Assembly: GCA_050908895.1 (NCBI GenBank)
Contig: CP171222.1
Coordinates: 1,116,001 to 1,180,000, forward strand
Direction of reading: 5' to 3'
Length of the DNA stretch: 64,000 nucleotides
Source of the DNA: S5-A14a sp050908895
GTDB lineage: Bacteria > Bacillota > Clostridia > Peptostreptococcales > Anaerovoracaceae
Shown: in pieces, positions 53,019-60,964 of the stretch
Numbering within the stretch: the stretch's first letter is position 1
How the letters are laid out: every line of letters begins with the position of its first letter
Notes under the pieces: model-generated
Databases searched by the model: none
The model's input: only the letters and a program-made list of their open reading frames with translations
Told to the model about the DNA's origin: nothing
Position numbers and translations under genes: made by a program

Positions 53019-53640
53019 AAAGAAGGATATACCGGCTATCTTGGATATTTTAGATGAGGAATATCCTGAAGCAGAATGTGCCCTTGATTATATGAATAAT
53101 TTTCAGCTTATTGTAGCTGTGGTTTTGTCAGCACAAACTACAGATGTTAGTGTAAATAAGGTTACACCGACTTTGTTCGGAAGTTATCCTACGCCGAAGG
53201 CTTTGGCAAGGGCTAATCAGCTTGACGTTGAAGAAATTCTTAGGTTTATTGGGATGTATAGGACAAAAGCTAAGAACATTATTAATCTTGCCCGGAAACT
53301 TGTTGAGGATTATGGTGGAGAGGTTCCATCTGATTACGAGTCCCTCGTAGCTTTACCGGGAGTAGGTCGCAAAACAGCTAATGTCGTTTTATCTGTAGGT
53401 TTCGGTCAGCAGAGAATTGCTGTTGACACTCATGTGTTTAGGGTCGCAAACAGAATCGGCCTTGTTAAGGAGAAAGACGTTCTTGCAACAGAACTTTCTC
53501 TTATGAAGAGACTTCCTGAAAATAGGTGGTCAAGAACCCATCATAGTTTAATTTTTCATGGCAGGAATTGTTGTACGGCGAGAAAGCCAAAATGTGAGGA
53601 GTGCTGTATTTTAGTACTCTGTGAACAAAAGATAAAATAA
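53011..53640 (+). CDS. nth: Endonuclease III (DNA glycosylase/AP lyase)
   Basis: This 209-residue enzyme excises oxidised pyrimidines. The helix-hairpin-helix LPGVGRKTANVVL has the catalytic lysine, and the aspartate follows in AVDTHVFRV. The C-terminal 4Fe-4S cluster motif is intact (C-x6-C-x2-C-x5-C, ending LVLCEQ). It is coupled to clpB by an 8-base overlap, an uncommon pairing. A terminator follows at once. Confidence 0.96.
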   Translation: MLKKKDIPAILDILDEEYPEAECALDYMNNFQLIVAVVLSAQTTDVSVNKVTPTLFGSYPTPKALARANQLDVEEILRFIGMYRTKAKNIINLARKLVEDYGGEVPSDYESLVALPGVGRKTANVVLSVGFGQQRIAVDTHVFRVANRIGLVKEKDVLATELSLMKRLPENRWSRTHHSLIFHGRNCCTARKPKCEECCILVLCEQKIK

Positions 53641-53665
53641 AAAGGGGCAAGAGCCCCTTTTTATT
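53641..53665. terminator. Bidirectional terminator between nth and the SEC-C gene
   Basis: AAAGGGGC, loop AAGA, GCCCCTTT, with A-run before and T-run after; it serves both convergent genes. Confidence 0.88.
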
Positions 53666-53695
53666 TTACATAAATTTAAATTCAATGTATGGTAA

Positions 53696-54193
53696 TTATT
53701 TTCCACAGCATTTCTTATATTTTTTTCCGCTACCACATGGACACGGATCATTACGTCCTGGAGTTTTCTCAACATGAACAATCTTAGAACGTTTGAAGTC
53801 CTTGTAAATTTCACGTCTTTTGTCCTCGGAAAGAACATCATTCCATTCATCAAGATTGAAAAGGTGGTCAGCCTCAGCTAGCAGCATGTTGTAGAAAAGC
53901 TTTTCAAAATTTACAGTAAGTTTGAGTTGTGTATCCTCATCCAAGGTATCCAATTCAATTTCTCCATCTAAAAGAGAAGAATTAACACCATCTAAAAATC
54001 CGGTAAACATAACTGGCCTAACATTGTATTTATCTACAAGTTCCCTATATGTTCCATAAACAGAAGTATCTTTGTTAGATAAGATATCCTTGTAAATTGT
54101 CATTTCAGCTTCTGCGTATTCTCTCCAAAATTCTTCAAAGCTTTCTTCCGTTTGACCATCAATTAAATCTTTCCATTCACTTAGTAAACTCAT
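53696..54193 (-). CDS. SEC-C motif protein
   Basis: This 165-residue acidic, helical protein ends in a SEC-C zinc motif (PGRNDPCPCGSGKKYKKCC), as in the SecA tail. The motif binds zinc and in some proteins contacts SecB or ribosomes. The N-terminal part is not recognised. It lies 10 bases after hom on the same strand, with only a weak AGGTT ribosome-binding site, so it is probably co-transcribed. No function can be given beyond a likely protein or ribosome contact. Confidence 0.8.
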   Translation of the reverse strand: MSLLSEWKDLIDGQTEESFEEFWREYAEAEMTIYKDILSNKDTSVYGTYRELVDKYNVRPVMFTGFLDGVNSSLLDGEIELDTLDEDTQLKLTVNFEKLFYNMLLAEADHLFNLDEWNDVLSEDKRREIYKDFKRSKIVHVEKTPGRNDPCPCGSGKKYKKCCGK

Positions 54194-54203
54194 AAATTAG
54201 AAC

Positions 54204-55178
54204 CTATAACCTTTCTGCTATTTTTAATATATCTCCTACAATTGCACTACCCGTAGGGAGGGGACCGGCTCCTTTACCGTACATCATCACATCTTCAACA
54301 GCATCACCCTTGACCAATATTCCGTTATATTCGTTGTCAACTCCGTAGAGAGGATGTCTTGCATCGATTATGACAGGTTTAACAAAATATTCAAGTGAAG
54401 GAGATTTTTTGTTATTCTTAACTTTTGCTGATGCTATTAACTTTATTTTCTTTCCTTCGTCAGAGGCTGCCTTTATATCATTTTCTGTTATTTTACTTAT
54501 TCCAATGGTTGGAATATCTTCAGGTCTAATGTACTCATCAAAGGCAATTGCTATGAGAATAGACAGCTTATTGGCAGAATCTATTCCTTCAACATCAGCC
54601 GTAGGATCTGCTTCTGCAAACCCCAGTTCCTGGGCTTGTTTCAATACCTGATTATATGACGAACCATCAGTTTTCATTTTAGAAAGAATAAAATTGCTCG
54701 TTCCGTTTAGAATTCCTGAAATTTCAGTAAATTTATTGCCACTTAAATTACCAAGTATTGCAGATATGGCAGGAATCCCTCCACCTACAGCTGCTTCAAA
54801 TAGAAGTTGACAGTTTGAACTAGCAGAAAGTTTAGAAAGCTTTTCATAGCTTGAAGCAAGAGCTGCTTTGTTGGCTGTGATTACATGTTTTCCAGAATCA
54901 AGACATTTCTCCATGTATAGGGAAGCCGGATTTATGCCACCCAAAGCTTCGACGACTATATCTGTGTCAGAATCTAAAATATCTTCAAAATTTGTTGTGA
55001 GAGTTGCGCTTAATGTTGGCCATTTTCTTTGTTTTGTGGCATCTGAAACTAAAATGTGGTTTATTTCGATGCGCTTTTGTATTCTTGATTCAATTAAATC
55101 TTTATTGTTTTTTAATATATAACAGGCTCCGCCACACACATTTCCGTGACCTAAAAAAGCTACTTTTACAGTCTTCAT
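54204..55178 (-). CDS. hom: Homoserine dehydrogenase, short form without ACT domain
   Basis: This 324-residue enzyme reduces aspartate semialdehyde to homoserine, leading to threonine and methionine. It has a nucleotide-binding start (FLGHGNVCGG), EALGGINP, HVITANKAALA and the catalytic GILNGTSNFIL and GFAEADPTADVEGIDSANKL. It ends after the core; the usual C-terminal ACT regulatory domain of about 80-100 residues is absent, so threonine feedback may be missing. Two adjacent ATG codons (55181 and 55178) follow AAGGAGG; the second has better spacing. No thrB, thrC or T-box leader was seen nearby. Confidence 0.93.
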   Translation of the reverse strand: MKTVKVAFLGHGNVCGGACYILKNNKDLIESRIQKRIEINHILVSDATKQRKWPTLSATLTTNFEDILDSDTDIVVEALGGINPASLYMEKCLDSGKHVITANKAALASSYEKLSKLSASSNCQLLFEAAVGGGIPAISAILGNLSGNKFTEISGILNGTSNFILSKMKTDGSSYNQVLKQAQELGFAEADPTADVEGIDSANKLSILIAIAFDEYIRPEDIPTIGISKITENDIKAASDEGKKIKLIASAKVKNNKKSPSLEYFVKPVIIDARHPLYGVDNEYNGILVKGDAVEDVMMYGKGAGPLPTGSAIVGDILKIAERL

Positions 55179-55341
55179 CATAATTCCTCCTTAAATAAAT
55201 TAAGGCATTAAAAAGAAGATTAGATAAATCTGTCTCTAAATACCAATAAAATGAGTATATAACATTTTAGAGCATTTGTCTTTATAAATTTTTAATAAAA
55301 TATGATATAATTATTTCTATTAAATTATAGTGGAGGCGAAA

Positions 55342-55812
55342 ATGTCATTACATATAGTATTTGTTGAACCGGAAATTCCGGGTAATACAGGGAATATTGC
55401 ACGAACTTGTGCGGCAACTGGTGCTCACTTGCACCTGGTAAAGCCATTGGGATTTTCAATAGAAGAAAAGGCAGTTAGAAGAGCAGGTCTAGATTATTGG
55501 CCATTTGTAAACCTTACAGTTTACGATAATATGAAAGATTTTTTAGAACAAAATAGTGAAAAAAGAATGTTTCTTGCGACTACGAAAGGTAAGCATAAAT
55601 ACTCCGATGTAAAGTTTGAAGATGAAGATATGATTATTTTTGGAAAAGAAACGGCTGGGCTTCCAAAAGAATTTATATCAGTAAGAAAAAACTTTGCTAT
55701 AAGAATTCCATTGAGTGCAGATACAAGACTTAGGAGTTTGAATTTAGCGAATTCAGCTAATATAATTTTGTTTGAGGCATTGAGGCAACTTGATTTTCCA
55801 GGACTGGAATAA
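55342..55812 (+). CDS. trmL: tRNA (cytidine(34)-2'-O)-methyltransferase
   Basis: This 156-residue SPOUT-fold enzyme methylates the wobble position of leucine tRNAs. It has IVFVEPEIPGNTGNIARTCAA, a RRAGLDYWPF segment and the knot motifs FGKETAGLP, IRIPL, LRSLNLANSANI. The ATG at 55342 follows GTGGAGG; the track-length start at 55330 is inside that site. Single gene. Confidence 0.95.
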   Translation: MSLHIVFVEPEIPGNTGNIARTCAATGAHLHLVKPLGFSIEEKAVRRAGLDYWPFVNLTVYDNMKDFLEQNSEKRMFLATTKGKHKYSDVKFEDEDMIIFGKETAGLPKEFISVRKNFAIRIPLSADTRLRSLNLANSANIILFEALRQLDFPGLE

Positions 55813-55954
55813 TTGAAAGAAGATAAAATCAAATGAAATATCAACATACTGATTGGGGAAAAATATCATAATTTTTATTAAAGTAGTAGATGAGAAAAAT
55901 TTGTTATTGTATGAATATACAATTTTTGATAATGTAATTCAAACTATCGAATAA

Positions 55955-55983
55955 TTGAATTAAAAATCTGTACATGATATAAT
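55955..55983 (+). promoter_or_regulatory. rpoN promoter
   Basis: TTGAAT, 17 bases, TATAAT, about 45 bases before the GTG start. Confidence 0.65.
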
Positions 55984-56027
55984 ATACAAGTCTAGGAAAT
56001 TTAAAGAATTTATGAGGTATTGATGTT

Positions 56028-57401
56028 GTGAAACTTGGATATGAGCAAATTATAGAGCAATCTCAGCGCTTGGCAATGACGCCAGAGCTTATTCAAGCTA
56101 TCCAAATATTGCAATATAACAGTCAAGATTTGAGAGAATATGTTGAAAATCAACTTTTAGAGAATCCGATGCTAGAATCGGCACAATCAGAAGATAAATC
56201 ATCAGATGTACAACTTTATGAAGTGGTATCTAATAGAATAATAAGAGAAGAATATTACGAGAACAGTTTCAAATCATGGGAAAATGATCCTGACGGAGAT
56301 TCTGATTTTTCCTTTGAGAAATATATAAGTGAAGGAACCAACCTATATGATTTTTTAAGAGAACAACTTGCTTTTTCAAGACTATCAAAGACGGAAAGTT
56401 TGCTTGGTGAGTACCTAATAAATGAGATTGATGAAAATGGTTATCTTAGGACGACAGTCGAAGAAATTACTGAAAATATAGATGTATCTGTTGATATAAT
56501 TGAGAAAGTTATAAGACATATTCAAAGTTTTGAGCCGCTAGGGGTGTGTGCCAGAAGTTTAAAAGAGTGTCTTTTGATACAGCTTAGAGGTAAAGGCTTG
56601 CTTAACCTGCAAATAGAAGACCTCATAAATCAGCATCTAGAAGATCTTGCCTCAAATAAAATAGCTCAAATAGCTAAAGAAATGGGTATAAAGCCTGAGT
56701 CCGTTCAAAGAATGGCTGACTTGATCAAGACCCTTGATCCTAAGCCGGGAAGCAAGTTTTCATCTGGAGATGCAGTGAAATATGTTATTCCTGATTTGTG
56801 TTTAGAGATAGAAAATAATAATTTCGTTTTGACCCTAACTAACGAATCAGTTCCTCAGCTTATGATAAGCTCCTATTACAAAAAACTTTCTAAAGAAATA
56901 GGCAACGATGAAAATGTAGCCAAATATTTTAGCGAGCGTTTTAACGCTGCCGTATTACTAATAAAAAACATAGAACAAAGAAAGTCAACTATATACAATG
57001 TAGCGGATATGATAATAAGACAACAGCGAGACTTTTTTCTCCTGGGAGATAAATACATGAAAACCTTGACTCTAAGGGATGTCTCTTCCGAGCTGGGAAT
57101 TCATGAATCTACAGTAAGCAGGGCTGTTAACGGGAAATATATTCAAACACCTAAAGGACTCTTTGAATTGAAATATTTTTTTTCAAGTGGTGTTACACAA
57201 GGTGACGATGGAATTTCATCAAATAGTATTAAATCTTTTATCAAAGATTTTGTTCAAGATGAGAATCCAAAGAAACCTCTTTCAGACCAAAAGATTGCAG
57301 AAATGTTACTTGAAAAGGGAATAGATGTCAAGCGCCGAACTGTTGCTAAATACAGAGAAAGCTTAAATATACCATCTTCCTCAAAGAGAAGAAGATTTTA
57401 A
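56028..57401 (+). CDS. rpoN: RNA polymerase sigma-54 factor
   Basis: This 457-residue sigma factor has a Gln-rich activator-interaction region I (RLAMTPELIQAIQILQ), a core-binding middle region (GVCARSLKECLLIQL), a helix-turn-helix (DVSSELGIHESTVSRAVNGKY) and the C-terminal RpoN box (VKRRTVAKYRESLNIP). It directs RNA polymerase to -24/-12 promoters and needs an enhancer-binding ATPase, which is not in the window. The GTG start has TGAGGT upstream. It sits before gap where many Firmicutes have cggR. Confidence 0.96.
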   Translation: MKLGYEQIIEQSQRLAMTPELIQAIQILQYNSQDLREYVENQLLENPMLESAQSEDKSSDVQLYEVVSNRIIREEYYENSFKSWENDPDGDSDFSFEKYISEGTNLYDFLREQLAFSRLSKTESLLGEYLINEIDENGYLRTTVEEITENIDVSVDIIEKVIRHIQSFEPLGVCARSLKECLLIQLRGKGLLNLQIEDLINQHLEDLASNKIAQIAKEMGIKPESVQRMADLIKTLDPKPGSKFSSGDAVKYVIPDLCLEIENNNFVLTLTNESVPQLMISSYYKKLSKEIGNDENVAKYFSERFNAAVLLIKNIEQRKSTIYNVADMIIRQQRDFFLLGDKYMKTLTLRDVSSELGIHESTVSRAVNGKYIQTPKGLFELKYFFSSGVTQGDDGISSNSIKSFIKDFVQDENPKKPLSDQKIAEMLLEKGIDVKRRTVAKYRESLNIPSSSKRRRF

Positions 57402-57580
57402 ACAAATTAGCAAATTCCCACAAAGGCCGGTTTTCGAAAAAATACCGTAAAGACATGAGTTGATTGATGCAATAGGTGTTTTAAATGAGCGAAAAGGCTT
57501 AAACAACATAGATATTAATTGATATGTTAATATAAATAAATTACCAACTAATTTTTAATTCGTAGGAGGAAAAGAGAGAA

Positions 57581-58597
57581 ATGGCAATTAAAATTGGTAT
57601 CAGTGGTTTTGGACGAATCGCCACAGGAGTAATTAGGGCTTCTTTAAATATGCCTGAAATTGATATTGTAGGTATTAACTACAGGAATTCAGATACAGAG
57701 TATATGGCATATATGCTTCGTTATGATTCAACCTTTGGAAGATTTCCGGGTGAAGTTAGTCACTACGATGGAGGAATTGTGATTAACGGAAAGAAAATCC
57801 CTGTATATTCTGAAAACGATGCAAAAAATATTAAATGGGCTGAGTGTGGTGCAGAGTATATCGTAGAAGGTACAGGAGCATATAACACAACTGAGAAGGC
57901 TCAGGCACATCTTGATGCAGGTGCTAAGAAAGTTATTATTTCTGCACCGGCAAAAGATGAGGGAACACCTACCTTTGTTATGGGTGTAAACCATGATAAA
58001 TATGAAAGCTCAATGAATGTCGTTTCTAACGCATCATGCACAACTAACTGCTTAGCACCACTTTGCAAGGTTTTAAACGATAAGTTTGGAATTGAAAGTG
58101 GTCTTATGACTACGATTCATGCAGGAACTTCTAAGCAGAAAATCGTTGATTCAAGATCTAACAAGGATTGGAGAATTGGAAGAAGTGTATTTAATAATAT
58201 TATTCCAACTACCACGGGTGCTGCTAAGGCTGTGGGATTGGTAATTCCAGAAATAAACGAATCATTGACCGGTATGGCATTTAGAGTTCCTACTTCTGAT
58301 GTGTCTGTGGTTGACCTAAATGTAATATTGAAAACATCAACGTCATTAGAAGAAATAAATAAAGTGATAAAAGAGGCATCCGAAACAAATCTTAAGGGAA
58401 TTATCGAGTACGTAGACGATGAGGTTACTTCAATTGACTTTATTGGTGATTCTCACACTTCCATCTTTGACGTAAGACAGGGTGTACAGATGACAGATAA
58501 ATTCTTTAAACTAATTGCATATTACGATAATGAGTTTGGTTACTCAACAAAAATTTTGGAACTTATCAAACATATGCATTCAGTTGACAATAAGTAA
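57581..58597 (+). CDS. gap: Glyceraldehyde-3-phosphate dehydrogenase
   Basis: This 338-residue glycolytic enzyme has the NAD-binding start IGISGFGRIATGVIR, the catalytic cysteine near residue 153 in SNASCTTNCLAP, a HAGTS, a PTTTGAAKA and the C-terminal YDNEFGYSTKI. It makes 1,3-bisphosphoglycerate. AGGAGGAAAAG precedes the ATG. Position 2 of the Rossmann loop is GRIATG rather than the usual GRIGR, a small deviation. It is followed by pgk and tpiA. Confidence 0.97.
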   Translation: MAIKIGISGFGRIATGVIRASLNMPEIDIVGINYRNSDTEYMAYMLRYDSTFGRFPGEVSHYDGGIVINGKKIPVYSENDAKNIKWAECGAEYIVEGTGAYNTTEKAQAHLDAGAKKVIISAPAKDEGTPTFVMGVNHDKYESSMNVVSNASCTTNCLAPLCKVLNDKFGIESGLMTTIHAGTSKQKIVDSRSNKDWRIGRSVFNNIIPTTTGAAKAVGLVIPEINESLTGMAFRVPTSDVSVVDLNVILKTSTSLEEINKVIKEASETNLKGIIEYVDDEVTSIDFIGDSHTSIFDVRQGVQMTDKFFKLIAYYDNEFGYSTKILELIKHMHSVDNK

Positions 58598-58610
58598 GAA
58601 ATTTTGATTT

Positions 58611-58635
58611 GGCATAGGTCGTGTAGACCTGTGCC
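58611..58635 (+). other. Hairpin between gap and pgk
   Basis: GGCATAGGTC, loop GTGTA, GACCTGTGCC with one G-U pair, then ATATTATATAGG, without a real T-run. Probably an mRNA processing or stability element that sets gap expression apart from pgk. Confidence 0.55.
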
Positions 58636-58655
58636 ATATTATATAGGTGATTCAT

Positions 58656-59840
58656 ATGAAAAAAACTATTAAAGATGTAGATTTAAAGGGAAAAAGAGTA
58701 CTAGTAAGATGCGATTTCAACGTTCCTATGGAAAATGGAAAAATAACAGATGATACAAGGATTAGATCAGCTTTACCCACTATTAATTACCTTATAGGTG
58801 AGGGTGCTAAAATTATTCTAATGTCTCATTTAGGTAGACCTAAGGGAGAGCCTAAGGCAGAATTTTCTCTGAATAAAGTTGCAGAAAGACTTGAAGAATT
58901 GTTAAACAAAAGAATAGTGTTTGCAGATAGTGATATCGTTGTAGACGATTCGGTTAAAGAAAAGGTTTCGCTTCTTAAAGACGGGGATGTTTTGCTTCTT
59001 CAAAATGTTAGGTATAGAAAAGAAGAGACTGATAATGAAGCTGGTTTTGCAAAAGACTTAGCTAGCCTCGGTGATATTTTCGTTCAAGAGGCTTTTGGTA
59101 CAACTCATAGAGCTCACGCATCAACGGCGGGAGTTGCAGGCTATCTACCGGCAATAAGTGGATTCTTAATTGAAAAAGAGGTTAAATTCCTGGGGGATGC
59201 ATTGTCTGATCCTAAGAGGCCTTTTGTAGCTATAATGGGTGGTGCAAAGGTTGCTGATAAAATTAAAGTTATTGAAAATCTTTTAGAAAAAGTTGATACC
59301 CTAATTATCGCCGGAGGAATGGCATATACTTTCTTGAAAGCAAAAGGTTACGAAATTGGAGCATCAATCCTTGATGAAAATGGAATTGATTTGGCAAAAG
59401 GTCTCATGAAAAAAGCAGAAGATAAAGGTATTGAAATTCTCTTACCTGTGGATATTGTAACTGCGAGCGAGTTTAAAAATGATGCAACAATTATAACTGT
59501 TAAAGCGGAAGAAATTCCGGAAGATATGATGGGGCTAGACATAGGGCCTGAAACTATTAAGATGTTCGATGAGGTAATTTCAAATGCAAAGACCGTTGTT
59601 TGGAACGGTCCGGTAGGTGTTTTTGAAATGGATAATTTCGCTAAGGGAACTCAAGCAGTTGCTAGAACGTTGGCTTCAAGTGACTGTATTTCCATAATCG
59701 GTGGAGGTGATTCTGCTGCGGCTGTCGCTAAATTTGGACTAGAAGATAGAATGACTCATATCTCTACGGGTGGAGGAGCTTCTTTAGAATTTTTAGAAGG
59801 AGAAGAACTACCGGGAATCGCTATTATCCAAGATAAATAG
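58656..59840 (+). CDS. pgk: Phosphoglycerate kinase
   Basis: This 394-residue kinase transfers phosphate from 1,3-bisphosphoglycerate to ADP. Signatures: RVLVRCDFNVPM, LMSHLGRPKG, VQEAFGTTHRAHAS, AIMGGAKVADKI and the C-terminal GGGDSAAAV with STGGGASLEFLEG. The ATG at 58656 follows TAGGTGA; an in-frame GTG at 58647 overlaps that site. Normal length. Confidence 0.97.
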   Translation: MKKTIKDVDLKGKRVLVRCDFNVPMENGKITDDTRIRSALPTINYLIGEGAKIILMSHLGRPKGEPKAEFSLNKVAERLEELLNKRIVFADSDIVVDDSVKEKVSLLKDGDVLLLQNVRYRKEETDNEAGFAKDLASLGDIFVQEAFGTTHRAHASTAGVAGYLPAISGFLIEKEVKFLGDALSDPKRPFVAIMGGAKVADKIKVIENLLEKVDTLIIAGGMAYTFLKAKGYEIGASILDENGIDLAKGLMKKAEDKGIEILLPVDIVTASEFKNDATIITVKAEEIPEDMMGLDIGPETIKMFDEVISNAKTVVWNGPVGVFEMDNFAKGTQAVARTLASSDCISIIGGGDSAAAVAKFGLEDRMTHISTGGGASLEFLEGEELPGIAIIQDK

Positions 59841-59854
59841 GAGTTACGTGTAAA

Positions 59855-60613
59855 ATGAGAAAAAAATTTATTGCAGGAAATTGGAAAATGTACAAGACGA
59901 TTGTAGAGGCTAGGAGTTTTGCTGATGCTTTCAAGGCTAATCTAAGGTCTCTTGATCCAAATACAGAAGTGGTCATTTGTGCACCATTTACTCAGTTATC
60001 AGCTTTAGTGGAGGAATTTGAAGGTACACCTGTTAAAATTGGTGCGCAAAATTTCTTCTATAAGGATAAAGGAGCTTTTACAGGAGAAATATCCTTGCCT
60101 ATGCTGAAAGAACTGGGAGTGGATTATGTAATCATTGGTCACTCTGAACGAAGAGAATATTTTGCGGAATCGGATGAAACCGTTAACCTAAAACTAAGAA
60201 GAGTACTTGAAGATGAAAGCATAAGACCAATTGTTTGTGTAGGAGAATCTTTAGAAGTAAGAGAAAATGGAGAAGAAAAATCTTTTGTTGAAGGGCAAAT
60301 TATAGAGGCTCTTAAAGATGTTGATGGTAGTCATATGGAGAAAGTTGTAATCGCTTACGAACCTGTATGGGCTATAGGAACGGGGAAAACTGCGACTTCA
60401 CAGCAGGCACAGGGAATGTGTAAAGTTATACGGGATAAGATTTGCGAGATCTATGGACAGGATATTGCCGAGGTAATTTTAATTCAGTATGGTGGCAGTG
60501 TTAAGCCATCCAATGTAGATGAAATTTTATCTATGGATGATATTGATGGGGCTTTAGTTGGAGGAGCGAGCCTTACGCCCGAAGATTTTTTAGATATTTT
60601 AGGATTGCAATAA
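59855..60613 (+). CDS. tpiA: Triosephosphate isomerase
   Basis: This 252-residue TIM barrel interconverts dihydroxyacetone phosphate and glyceraldehyde 3-phosphate. Catalytic residues are seen in AGNWKMYKT (Lys), IGHSERREY (His) and AYEPVWAIGTGKTAT (Glu and the flexible loop). Follows pgk by 14 bases with AGGAG upstream. Confidence 0.97.
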   Translation: MRKKFIAGNWKMYKTIVEARSFADAFKANLRSLDPNTEVVICAPFTQLSALVEEFEGTPVKIGAQNFFYKDKGAFTGEISLPMLKELGVDYVIIGHSERREYFAESDETVNLKLRRVLEDESIRPIVCVGESLEVRENGEEKSFVEGQIIEALKDVDGSHMEKVVIAYEPVWAIGTGKTATSQQAQGMCKVIRDKICEIYGQDIAEVILIQYGGSVKPSNVDEILSMDDIDGALVGGASLTPEDFLDILGLQ

Positions 60614-60680
60614 CTTAAATGTCTTGATTTTTAAATATTGTTGTGATAAACTCAAGTGGTTATACGTAAAGGAGGGTAAT

Positions 60681-60914
60681 ATGAACACTTCACTTATGAT
60701 TTTATTGGCAATTGCTAGTATAATCTTGATTGCAAGCGTGCTTATGCAATCTGGAAAGAGTGATGGACTATCAGGTTCAATTGCTGGTGGAGCAGAACAA
60801 CTTTTTGGCAAGAAAAAAAGCCGTGGATACGAAGCTGTTTTGGAAAAAATCACCGCAATTGCGGCTGTTTGTTTTATTGTGCTTTCTATAGTACTAGTTG
60901 CAATATCAAAGTAA
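60681..60914 (+). CDS. secG: Protein-export membrane protein SecG
   Basis: This 77-residue protein has two membrane helices (about 3-22 and 53-75) joined by a GSIAGGAEQLFGKKKSRG loop, the SecG signature. It is an accessory part of the SecYEG channel. The ATG at 60681 follows AAAGGAGGG; a longer in-frame start at 60624 has no site and would add non-family residues. In many Clostridia it follows the glycolytic genes, as here. Confidence 0.94.
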   Translation: MNTSLMILLAIASIILIASVLMQSGKSDGLSGSIAGGAEQLFGKKKSRGYEAVLEKITAIAAVCFIVLSIVLVAISK

Positions 60915-60964
60915 TTATTTTTTATTTTTTAAATGCGATGTAATATCGCAAGAGGAGGAGAGAG

